Source of the DNA: Candidatus Omnitrophota bacterium
GTDB lineage: Bacteria; Hinthialibacterota; Hinthialibacteria; OLB16
Length of the DNA: 11,460 bases
Reading direction: 5' to 3'
NCBI GenBank assembly: GCA_020632575.1
Contig: JACKFH010000073.1
Coordinates: forward strand, 1-11,460
In this document: piece by piece, positions 1 to 6,460 of the stretch
Layout: each line of letters opens with the position of its first letter
How positions within the stretch are numbered: the first letter of the stretch is position 1
The notes under the pieces: model-generated
The model's database searches: none
Told to the model about the DNA's origin: nothing
What the model saw: only the letters and a program-made list of their open reading frames with translations
Position numbers and translations under genes: made by a program

Positions 1-645
1 GGTCACGAGGCGGGAATCCGAACCGGTCTCGCCGACCGTGACGCCGAATCCGTCCAGCGCCACCAACGCTATCTCCTCAGCCGGAGCGTGACCGGCATGG
101 ATCCCGCTTACATCCTGCCGGTGATGCATTCCGGCGGGTTCCCTGGAGAGCCTCCCGGACCGGGGGATGGATTGCCGACCGATCCTTTGGCCGAACCGGT
201 CTTTCTCCATACCCGGGACGGCAGCGAGAATAATCCGCCGGTGCTGGAACATTACGACGCGGCAATGGCGGAATATTCTGTCGGAAACTTCACGAAGGGG
301 GTCGAGCACCTTCTCACGGTCCTGGAAGAGGAGCCCGAACAGGCCTCGCACATCCGCCCTCATTTGGCCCGAGGATTGTGGGTGATCGGTCAACGAGAAC
401 GCGCTCTCTCCCTCTACGAAGAGGAACTGGCCGAGAACGATGATCCCGCTTTTGTCAATGAGGTGGCGTGGTGCTGCGAGCGAACCGGCCACTACGATCG
501 GGCGGTCGAGCTCTATGAGGATATTGAGGACCGGACCGATATCCCCAAGCTGAAACAACACGCCATCAATCGCATCGACCAAATCCAATACCACCTCAAT
601 CGGCAAAAGGATTCGAATCGAGGCGCGGTCACCTACGCCTACTGA
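1..645 (+). CDS. TPR-repeat protein, 5' end outside the window
   Basis: The frame is open from the first base of the window to a TGA at 643-645, and codons before the first possible starts (GTG at 88, ATG at 97) already show the C/G-rich third positions of the neighbouring genes. I therefore read this as the 3' part of a longer gene, with 214 residues visible. The first ~80 residues are Gly/Pro-rich (around GGFPGEPPGPGDG) and probably disordered. From about nt 250 to 600 the protein is helical with three tetratricopeptide-like units: HYDAAMAEYSVGNFTKGVEHL, then ARGLWVIGQRERALSLYEEEL, then NEVAWCCERTGHYDRAVELYE. These show the small-residue and aromatic spacing of TPRs, which usually form protein-binding scaffolds. 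The specific role cannot be told. The next gene starts 5 nt downstream, so the two are likely one transcript. An alternative is a shorter protein starting at 97, with GGAG at 82-85 as a distant ribosome site; I consider this less likely. Confidence 0.7.
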   Translation, partial: GHEAGIRTGLADRDAESVQRHQRYLLSRSVTGMDPAYILPVMHSGGFPGEPPGPGDGLPTDPLAEPVFLHTRDGSENNPPVLEHYDAAMAEYSVGNFTKGVEHLLTVLEEEPEQASHIRPHLARGLWVIGQRERALSLYEEELAENDDPAFVNEVAWCCERTGHYDRAVELYEDIEDRTDIPKLKQHAINRIDQIQYHLNRQKDSNRGAVTYAY

Positions 646-650
646 CAAAC

Positions 651-1748
651 ATGGAATCCCCTCTCGATCGAACACTCGACGCTTGCTTGAACCGCGCCTC
701 CGAGGGACTTCGCGTCCTGATGGACGTGGCTCGATTCGAACTGGACCACCGTGAACTGTCCGAGTCGCTAAAAGGATTGAGACATCGATTGATTCAAATC
801 TTTCAATCCGATCTCCCCTCCGCGAGCGAACTCCTCCACGCCCGGCGGAGCGAACAGGACGTGTCCCGCCCCTCCGACTCCTCGAAGACGCCTCCCGCTT
901 ATGGGGACCTTGCCGCTCTCGTTCAAGCCAACAGTCGTCGCGCCGAGGAGGCGCTTCGAACTCTCGAGGAGTTTTCCCGGCTGACCGATTCCACTCGCGC
1001 TCGCGCGGTCGAACATCTTCGGTACGAGTGTTATGACCTCCATCGGAAGATCGCGTTGGTCGCGCAGGAACAATCCATCCGCGGCAAAATGGATTTCGAA
1101 CTCTATGTGGTCACCGACGAAAAGCTTTCCATGGGCCGAGGATTGACCGAGGTGGTGACTCAAGCGATCCGCGGGGGCGCGGGTTGCATCCAACTTCGAG
1201 AGAAGCGCCAAGACAAGAAAACCGTCCTTGCTCAGGCAAAGGAAGTACGAAAGATCACTCGCGACGAGGGAGTCACTTTCATCGTCAACGATCACCTCGA
1301 TATCGCGCTCGAGGTTGGCGCCGATGGGGTTCATGTCGGCCAAGAGGATCTCCCTCTGTCGGCGGCTCGCAGGCTCTCGCGAGGCTCGCTGTTGATTGGG
1401 GTCTCCACGCACAACCGAGAGCAGGCGCTCGAAGCTCAAGAAGGCGGCGCGGGATACGTCAACATCGGACCGATCTTTCAGACTCAGACAAAGGGAGTTC
1501 CCGTTCATCCGGTGGGCCCTGATCTGATTCGTGAGATGAAACCGATTCTGACCGCGCCCTTTACCACCATGGGGGGAATTCACCTGGACAATGTCGAGGA
1601 GGTCATCCTGGCCGGCGCCGATCGGGTGGCGGTGGTTTCGGAAGTGGTGGCGGCCGAAGACATCGAGGGAGCGGCGCGCGGAATGGTCGAAGCGATCGCT
1701 CGCGCCAAAGAGAAGAGAGAAACGATCGCCCAAGAGTCTTCGGATTGA
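651..1748 (+). CDS. thiE: ThiD2-ThiE fusion: HMP-phosphate kinase / thiamine-phosphate synthase
   Basis: This 365-residue protein has two parts. Residues 1-140 match the ThiD2 domain (signature around DACLNRASEGLRVLMDVARF, then LKGLRHRL), a family characterised as a monofunctional hydroxymethylpyrimidine-phosphate kinase. Residues 147-355 are a complete TIM-barrel ThiE, which joins HMP-PP and thiazole phosphate to make thiamine phosphate in the cytoplasm. ThiE motifs visible are YVVTD (151-155), QLREK (181-185), VNDH (212-215), GVHVGQED, GVSTHN (250-255), GPIFQTQTK (273-281) and TMGGI (306-310), followed by the AVVSEVVAAEDI phosphate-binding segment. Plain ThiE proteins are about 210 residues, so the extra length is the fused N-terminal domain. 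The ATG at 651 is kept because the conserved ThiD2 start needs it. No Shine-Dalgarno is visible, and translation may be coupled to the TPR gene ending at 645. No thiamine riboswitch is visible here; any control would lie upstream of the window. The kinase assignment is inferred from family, while the ThiE part is secure. Confidence 0.93.
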   Translation: MESPLDRTLDACLNRASEGLRVLMDVARFELDHRELSESLKGLRHRLIQIFQSDLPSASELLHARRSEQDVSRPSDSSKTPPAYGDLAALVQANSRRAEEALRTLEEFSRLTDSTRARAVEHLRYECYDLHRKIALVAQEQSIRGKMDFELYVVTDEKLSMGRGLTEVVTQAIRGGAGCIQLREKRQDKKTVLAQAKEVRKITRDEGVTFIVNDHLDIALEVGADGVHVGQEDLPLSAARRLSRGSLLIGVSTHNREQALEAQEGGAGYVNIGPIFQTQTKGVPVHPVGPDLIREMKPILTAPFTTMGGIHLDNVEEVILAGADRVAVVSEVVAAEDIEGAARGMVEAIARAKEKRETIAQESSD

Positions 1749-1763
1749 ATCCCCGCCGAATCC

Positions 1764-2519
1764 TCAAGAGAGACGTCGGACTGTCTTCCGAACCTCGTTG
1801 AGAAAAGCCAAAGTCCCAAACACCGTCTTCATCTTCTGCATCTTGCTCGCGGTCGGTTTGCGCTCGTAATGGAGTTCGAAGGGCGCCTCTCCAATGGCGA
1901 CGGTTTGTTCTCGCAAACGCAGTAGTAGTTCGCCGCTGGCCTGGAATCCGCTGTCCAACCCCAAATCCTTTCTGGTCTCGAGGGATTTCTGGATGAGCGA
2001 AGCCCGAAAAAGACGGTATCCGCAGGAATAATCGCTGACATTGGGCAGGTCGAAGACACGCTTATAGAACCAGCTGGCTCCATGCGAAAGGAGCTTCCGG
2101 TCCCAGGAGACCCCCTCCTCCTTCCCTCCTGGCGCGTATCGCGAGGCGATCACGACATCCAACTCGGCTTGGTCCAAATGGTCGACCATCGAAATCAAAT
2201 ATCGTGGGTCATGCGTGTCGTCGGCGTCCATGGTGGCGATGAGGTCGCTTTCCGAGGAATTCCTGGCAGCGGCGATAACACCCTCCTCCAGGGCCATTCC
2301 GTATCCCCGGTTTTCCGGAAAAACGATCGCGCGCACGGGAGTCGACCCGTCCCACTCGGCGGCGACCCGGGAGGTCCGATCCGAACTTCCATCATCCACC
2401 ACCAGGATCGATAGACTCTCCTTGATTTCCTTTCGAATCGAATCGAATTGAGGAAACAGACGGGAAAGAGCCACTTCTTCATTATAACTAGGAAGCACTA
2501 TGGTCAATTGGCGTGTCAT
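1764..2519 (-). CDS. GT2 family glycosyltransferase, DPM1-like (polyprenyl-phosphate sugar transferase type)
   Basis: This 251-residue GT-A fold enzyme probably moves a sugar from a nucleotide donor to a polyprenyl phosphate or similar acceptor at the cytoplasmic face of the membrane. Motifs are the N-terminal strand TIVLPSYNEE (6-15), VDDGSSD (41-47), the nucleotide/metal-binding MDADDTHDP (97-105), SRYAPGG (126-132) and DYSCGYR (163-169), followed by an acidic acceptor-region segment near GFQASGELLLR (191-201). This order is that of dolichol-phosphate mannose synthase-like GT2 enzymes. No transmembrane segment is visible, so it belongs to the short soluble type lacking the C-terminal membrane domain. 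The frame can be extended to a TTG at 2624, but the extra 35 residues are not family-like and the domain starts exactly at the ATG at 2519, so I use the shorter form. The ribosome site is weak (AGGA about 19 nt upstream). The stop lies 15 nt from that of the thiamine gene, in convergent orientation, with no obvious terminator between. Donor and acceptor cannot be named. Confidence 0.88.
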   Translation of the reverse strand: MTRQLTIVLPSYNEEVALSRLFPQFDSIRKEIKESLSILVVDDGSSDRTSRVAAEWDGSTPVRAIVFPENRGYGMALEEGVIAAARNSSESDLIATMDADDTHDPRYLISMVDHLDQAELDVVIASRYAPGGKEEGVSWDRKLLSHGASWFYKRVFDLPNVSDYSCGYRLFRASLIQKSLETRKDLGLDSGFQASGELLLRLREQTVAIGEAPFELHYERKPTASKMQKMKTVFGTLAFLNEVRKTVRRLS

Positions 2520-2755
2520 CAGAGGCTTTTTTTCATATCCTGTTGAAGCGGAGCGAAAAAGCCATGGGAGGGGGCCCTTTCTCTCGATTGGTGCTATCAT
2601 GTAAGGAACCGGAATCGGAGGCAAGGGAACCCGAGGTGGCGTAATTTCTAAAATCTTGGTTTAATCGGACCACGGTTTGGGCCGAAGATAGAAGGTGGAC
2701 CGCTGGGTCGATGGGGACTTGAGGTGCAAGCGGACGACCATATTCCGTATGCGCG

Positions 2756-2783
2756 TTGACACTTGGGTTATTGAGTGGATACT
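2756..2783 (+). promoter_or_regulatory. Candidate sigma70-type promoter for the S8 protease
   Basis: A perfect -35 box TTGACA (2756-2761) is followed after 16 nt by GATACT (2778-2783), four of six matches to TATAAT. Transcription would begin near 2790, leaving a leader of about 50 nt before the protease ATG. A second possible -10, TATAAC at 2811-2816, matches five of six but has only a poor -35 (TGGGGA, 2788-2793). No operator-like inverted repeat is visible next to either. This is pattern matching only. Confidence 0.42.
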
Positions 2784-2830
2784 ACGCTGGGGAATTGTTC
2801 ATATCGTGTTTATAACTTTTCAGCCTTCTC

Positions 2831-2836
2831 AAGGAG
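2831..2836 (+). promoter_or_regulatory. Ribosome binding site that sets the protease start
   Basis: AAGGAG lies 3 nt before a GTG (2840) and 6 nt before the adjacent in-frame ATG (2843). The longer spacing is the usual one, so it supports starting at the ATG at 2843. An in-frame ATG at 2870 has no properly spaced site. Confidence 0.75.
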
Positions 2837-2842
2837 TCGGTG

Positions 2843-5800
2843 ATGTCTTGGTTTTTTAGCGTATGGAGCATGAAACAAAGGGTGCGAGGATTTCTTTACA
2901 GATTTAGCCTCCAGTGCTTGTCGATTTTGATCCTCTTCGCGGTGTCGCAAACCGCGCAATCCCACGAGATCGCACAGGAGATGTGGAATTCTCATCCCTC
3001 CGCCGCCCAATCGAAGGATCCATCTGTATTCCATGATATCGGCGATTTATCGAAGAGCGATTTGGTTTTCTTCGATGGCCGACGCAGCATCTCCCTTTCG
3101 GTCCGCGACGATATGGCGGTGGTTCGGCCAACCTCCAAGTCCAAGTCGTTGGATATTCCGACCAAACAGAAGATCGAGACAGGGCCGAAATCCCTGGAAG
3201 GGGCCTACAACTACGGATGGTGCCGAACCGCCGGGGCCTATTTCTTGAGCGATATTCCAAACCAAAAATCTCTCAAAGCCGATCCCGCTATCGGGGAAGT
3301 CTTCCCCGTTTTCCAGGCCGGAGCGACTTCTTGGGGTCTCTCCGATCGGATCTGTGTCCGTTTTCTCCCTGGAACCTCCCAACAAGTTATCGATGAAATC
3401 ATTGCAAACAATGGTCTTTGGGTCGCGAAGAACCCCTCGGAGATCGGCGCCCCGGGAGCCTATGACCTGGTAGTCTCGGATGCCTTCGGAACCGCCGCGC
3501 TGGATATTTCCAACTCGATAGCCAATCACCCAGCTGTCGATTACTGTTCCCCCGATTGGATCACTATCACCGAAAAATTCTTGAAGCCGAGCGATCCGCT
3601 ATATCCCGATCAATGGCACCTGGAGTCCGCCTCCACTCCGGACGCGGTGGATAACTCCGACATCAATGTCGAAAGCGCCTGGGAAAGGACACTGGGCACC
3701 GGAATGAGGGTTTGCGTGATCGACGATGGACTCGATTACGATCACGAGGACCTCACCATCATTCGCGACAATTCCGGCCGTGAAATCGGATTCGACCCGG
3801 TCGATGGCGACAACGATCCCCGTCCGACGCTCGACGATCCCCACGGAACCGCGGTCGGCGGCGTCATCGCCGCGGACATCAACAACAGCAAAGGTGTCGT
3901 GGGTGTGGCTCCGGACGCCGAATTGATGGGCGTTCGTGTTATCGGATACAGTGTCACCTCCTCCGACATCCGCGATAGTTTTCTCTTCGCCTTGGCCAAT
4001 GACGCCGATCTTTGCAACAACAGTTGGGGTCGCGTCATTACTCTCATCCTCACCGACATTTGCAACGATGAGGACGACATTTTCCCTCTTCCTCTCGATC
4101 CCATCCAGCGAGACGGTCTCGAACAGTTGATCAATAACGGTCGTGACGGAAAAGGCTGTGTCGTGTTATTCGCGGCCGGGAATTCGCGTGTCGACATATC
4201 CGTGGACGAGCTCAACGGCCACCCTGACGTGATTAGCGTTGCGGCGAGCAACAACCTGGCGAAACGGTCATATTACTCCAGTTACGGAACCCCCATCGAT
4301 GTTTGCGCCCCAAGTAGCGATTCGAACCCAATCTATTCCGGCAATTTCTGCCCCGAGATTTGGACGGGTGGGACGCTTGGGATTACCACCACCGATGTCA
4401 CCGGTTTCTTCGGGTACAACAACAGCAACTACGGGTTCGACTTCGGCGGCACATCCTCGGCGTGTCCGACTGTCTGCGGCGTCGCCGCGCTGATTCTGTC
4501 GCTCGACCCGACGCAAACGCGTTTGGAGGTTCAAACTCAATTGACCAACACCGCGGAAAAAATCGATACGGACGCTGGAGAGTACGATGACACCGGCTTC
4601 TCCATTTTCTACGGGTTTGGACGAGTCGACGCCGCCGCGGCAGTTGGATCGGGACCGGTCGTTCCGACTTTCACCCCAACCACGCCTCCGACCCGGACAT
4701 CCACCCCGACTCCGACCATCACCCCGACTCCATCGTTCACACCAACGATTACGAATACCCCGACTCCAAGTTTTACTCCCACGAACACTTTCACCCCCAC
4801 TCCGACCTTCACCCCGCGTGTGACCCAAACCCAGGTTAGCGTGGCGGTCGGCGGCAATCCGGTCTCCATTGACGCGGCCGATCTCGACGGCGTGAATTTC
4901 GAGGACATCCTCACCGCCGATCGTTCCGGCGATGGGTTGTCGGTGGTCCTCAATAATGGGCTTGGCGAGTTTGCCTCCGACGCTCAATCGATCCCGCTTG
5001 GCGAGGGAACCCGTCCCTCGTTCGTCGCCACCGGCGACCTCAACAACGATGGCGCGTTAGACATCCTGACCATCGCGGCCGGGACCAGCCAAGTCATCGC
5101 TCTCCTTCAATCGAATGTCCAGAAGGGGGTTTTGGAAAACGAATTTCAGATTGGCGGAAAAACTTATGTCCGTCAGGATCTGGCCAACCTCGATGTCGAA
5201 CGGCCCATCTCCGCTTTCATCGGCGATTTGAACGGCGATAATTTCACCGATCTCACGCTGGCGAACAGTGAGGGTGACGATCTGACCGTTGTCTTCGGGT
5301 CCGCCGATCCCAACGGTCTCCTGAATGGTGTCGGAGAGAGAGTCTCCTCGGGCGGGCATCTGCCGGTCTTCGTCACTGGCGGCGTCTTTGTCCAAGCCAA
5401 CCCGACCGTTCAACTCGTGGTCACCAATTGGGAGGACAGCACCGTTTCGATTGTGACCGTCGGTCGAAACGCCGCCGACCAGCTCGTCTCGGTTGTCTCC
5501 ACACACTCCGTCGGGGTCAATCCCCGCCACGCGGTCGTGGCCGACTACGATCGCGATGGAGACAACGACATCGCGGTGATCAGTCAGGGAGCCCCGCAGT
5601 TGAATGTTCCGATCGATGGCTCCATCACCTTGTTGTACAACATCGCGGGGACCGGAGTTTTCGAGGAAGCCGATCGCCTGGTTCCGGGAGGCAGTCTGCT
5701 CTCCGCCGCGGCCTTTGACTTCGACAAGAACAGTTTCCTCGATCTGGCGGTTTCTCACCGCTCCATTTCCGGTGACGAAGGACGGTTGCTGATTTTCTAC

Positions 5801-6295
5801 AACGACCTTGGTTTTGGGGTTTTCGACCCATTCGATGGGGCTGGCCAAGCCCCACTCGCGGTGACATCCGCGGCCCTCAATGGGGGACTTCCTCCGGATG
5901 AGGACATTGCGGTCGCCGACGATCTCCTGATCACCAACCAGGCGTCGAACTCCGTCAGCGTGGTCACCATCACCGGCGACCAGCCCAAACCGCGAGTCAC
6001 CGGCGATTTGAATTTGGATCGGACCACCGATAGTGTCGATCTCTTCTTGTTCGCCATGCTCGGAGGACAGTCCGATCCGCTCGTCCGAAAGGGAGCCGAT
6101 CTATCGGGCGAGGGAACGGTTGACGCCAACGACCTCATCGCGCTCCTCGAGGCCAGGAACACCGAGGTTCCCGCCGAGCCGCGTTACACGTCCTCGGCCA
6201 AGGATGAGGATGAGGCAGCGTTCAGCCCCGAGGCTCATGACACCAATGGCGACGGGGTGGTCGACGGAGCCGACTTCTTCACTCTTCTCGAGTAG
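2843..6295 (+). CDS. Secreted subtilisin-family (S8) protease with FG-GAP-like repeats and dockerin-like EF-hands
   Basis: This 1150-residue exported serine protease starts with a Sec signal peptide: basic KQRVRGFLYR, hydrophobic LSILILFAVS, probable cleavage near AQS-H at about residues 39-40. A propeptide-like domain follows at roughly 170-240 (RICVRFLPGT to HPAVDYCSPDW). The S8 domain at about 265-600 has an intact active site: Asp294 (VIDDG), His334 (DPHGT), oxyanion Asn447 (AAGN) and Ser538 (GGTSSA). A Thr/Pro linker covers 607-661. Five DxDxDG-type loops of FG-GAP/VCBS character start near 680, 732, 795, 901 and 959, suggesting a beta-propeller-like region. Dockerin-like EF-hand loops begin at Asp1055 and Asp1086, with a third at Asp1133 almost at the C-terminus. 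About 11 cysteines lie between the signal peptide and the end of the catalytic domain and none after it, which suggests disulfides in an extracytoplasmic protein. The gene has its own promoter candidate and terminator, so it is probably monocistronic. It likely degrades proteins outside the cell; its substrate and any EF-hand partner are unknown. Confidence 0.93.
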   Translation: MSWFFSVWSMKQRVRGFLYRFSLQCLSILILFAVSQTAQSHEIAQEMWNSHPSAAQSKDPSVFHDIGDLSKSDLVFFDGRRSISLSVRDDMAVVRPTSKSKSLDIPTKQKIETGPKSLEGAYNYGWCRTAGAYFLSDIPNQKSLKADPAIGEVFPVFQAGATSWGLSDRICVRFLPGTSQQVIDEIIANNGLWVAKNPSEIGAPGAYDLVVSDAFGTAALDISNSIANHPAVDYCSPDWITITEKFLKPSDPLYPDQWHLESASTPDAVDNSDINVESAWERTLGTGMRVCVIDDGLDYDHEDLTIIRDNSGREIGFDPVDGDNDPRPTLDDPHGTAVGGVIAADINNSKGVVGVAPDAELMGVRVIGYSVTSSDIRDSFLFALANDADLCNNSWGRVITLILTDICNDEDDIFPLPLDPIQRDGLEQLINNGRDGKGCVVLFAAGNSRVDISVDELNGHPDVISVAASNNLAKRSYYSSYGTPIDVCAPSSDSNPIYSGNFCPEIWTGGTLGITTTDVTGFFGYNNSNYGFDFGGTSSACPTVCGVAALILSLDPTQTRLEVQTQLTNTAEKIDTDAGEYDDTGFSIFYGFGRVDAAAAVGSGPVVPTFTPTTPPTRTSTPTPTITPTPSFTPTITNTPTPSFTPTNTFTPTPTFTPRVTQTQVSVAVGGNPVSIDAADLDGVNFEDILTADRSGDGLSVVLNNGLGEFASDAQSIPLGEGTRPSFVATGDLNNDGALDILTIAAGTSQVIALLQSNVQKGVLENEFQIGGKTYVRQDLANLDVERPISAFIGDLNGDNFTDLTLANSEGDDLTVVFGSADPNGLLNGVGERVSSGGHLPVFVTGGVFVQANPTVQLVVTNWEDSTVSIVTVGRNAADQLVSVVSTHSVGVNPRHAVVADYDRDGDNDIAVISQGAPQLNVPIDGSITLLYNIAGTGVFEEADRLVPGGSLLSAAAFDFDKNSFLDLAVSHRSISGDEGRLLIFYNDLGFGVFDPFDGAGQAPLAVTSAALNGGLPPDEDIAVADDLLITNQASNSVSVVTITGDQPKPRVTGDLNLDRTTDSVDLFLFAMLGGQSDPLVRKGADLSGEGTVDANDLIALLEARNTEVPAEPRYTSSAKDEDEAAFSPEAHDTNGDGVVDGADFFTLLE
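4661..4822 (+). repeat. Degenerate Thr/Pro linker repeat inside the protease gene
   Basis: The DNA repeats an imperfect unit of the type ac-ccc-gac-tcc, encoding runs such as TPTPTITPTPSFTPT. The translated segment (residues about 607-661) is almost only Thr and Pro with some Ser, Phe and Asn. It separates the catalytic domain from the repeat domains as an extended, possibly O-glycosylated, spacer. Such tracts can change in length by slippage, although the codon variation here should lower that tendency. Confidence 0.8.
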
Positions 6296-6320
6296 TTTAT
6301 ACGACCATAGCGCTAACCTA

Positions 6321-6361
6321 AAACGCCCGGTTTCTCGATCGAGAAACCGGGCGTTTCTTTT
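6321..6361 (+). terminator. Rho-independent terminator of the protease gene
   Basis: Positions 6321-6356 form a perfect 36-nt palindrome. Its arm is AAACGCCCGGTTTCTC, with GATC at the centre, followed by the T-rich TTTCTTTT run ending at 6361. It begins 25 nt after the protease stop codon. The opposite side has only a short T run (TTTT), so it should act mainly in the plus direction. No gene enters from the right on the minus strand here. Confidence 0.9.
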
Positions 6362-6383
6362 GGATTCTCCTCTTCCACCCATG

Positions 6384-6412
6384 TTGACACCTCTGAGTCG
6401 AATTGTTAAACC
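6384..6412 (+). promoter_or_regulatory. Weak promoter candidate for purH
   Basis: A perfect TTGACA (6384-6389) lies between the protease terminator and purH. At the standard 17-nt spacing the -10 hexamer is TAAACC (6407-6412), only three of six matches. purH needs its own promoter because a strong terminator precedes it, so the location is sensible, but the -10 is poor. No PurR-like operator or purine riboswitch was recognised. Confidence 0.3.
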
Positions 6413-6426
6413 CCGCTCTTTCAATC

Positions 6427-6442
6427 AACCACTTTGGTGGTT
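6427..6442 (+). promoter_or_regulatory. Small hairpin just upstream of the purH ribosome site
   Basis: AACCAC (6427-6432) pairs with GTGGTT (6437-6442) around a TTTG loop. It ends 5 nt before the GAGGGG ribosome site (6448-6453). It could shape access to the leader or stabilise the 5' end of the mRNA, or it may be chance. It is too short to be a known riboswitch and lacks a U tract. Confidence 0.35.
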
Positions 6443-6460
6443 TCAACGAGGGGATTTCCA

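Larger units (their letters stand above)
2520..2842. other. Divergent intergenic region between the glycosyltransferase and the protease
   Basis: These 323 nt separate two divergent genes and contain no convincing coding sequence. The right-hand part (about 2760-2825) is more AT-rich than its surroundings and holds the promoter candidate and ribosome site of the protease. For the minus-strand glycosyltransferase there is only a weak promoter candidate: TTGCCT (2624-2619) and CATGAT (2601-2596) with a 17-nt spacer, four of six matches in each box. No tRNA, riboswitch fold or long repeat was recognised. Confidence 0.6.

Noticed and set aside
768..1733. Long minus-strand open frame (321 codons) opposite the thiamine gene
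   Set aside because: It lies wholly antisense to a gene with full ThiD2 and ThiE motifs, and its translation has no recognisable motif. Long antisense frames are common in GC-rich genes.
1749..1763. Possible terminator between the convergent thiamine and glycosyltransferase genes
   Set aside because: The 15-nt gap has no inverted repeat and no T tract.
2520..2537. Five-codon leader frame (MKKSL) whose stop overlaps the glycosyltransferase start as TGATG
   Set aside because: It is too short and lacks a properly spaced ribosome site. Such an overlap arises easily by chance, so it is not evidence of an attenuator.
2520..2624. 35-residue N-terminal extension of the glycosyltransferase from a TTG at 2624
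   Set aside because: The extension is Pro-rich with no GT2 similarity. The catalytic domain begins at once after the ATG at 2519, and this stretch is more likely leader and promoter DNA.
5057..5848. Minus-strand open frame (263 codons) opposite the FG-GAP-like region of the protease
   Set aside because: It is a mirror of a repetitive, Asp/Gly/Val-rich coding region, with no ribosome site and no family resemblance.
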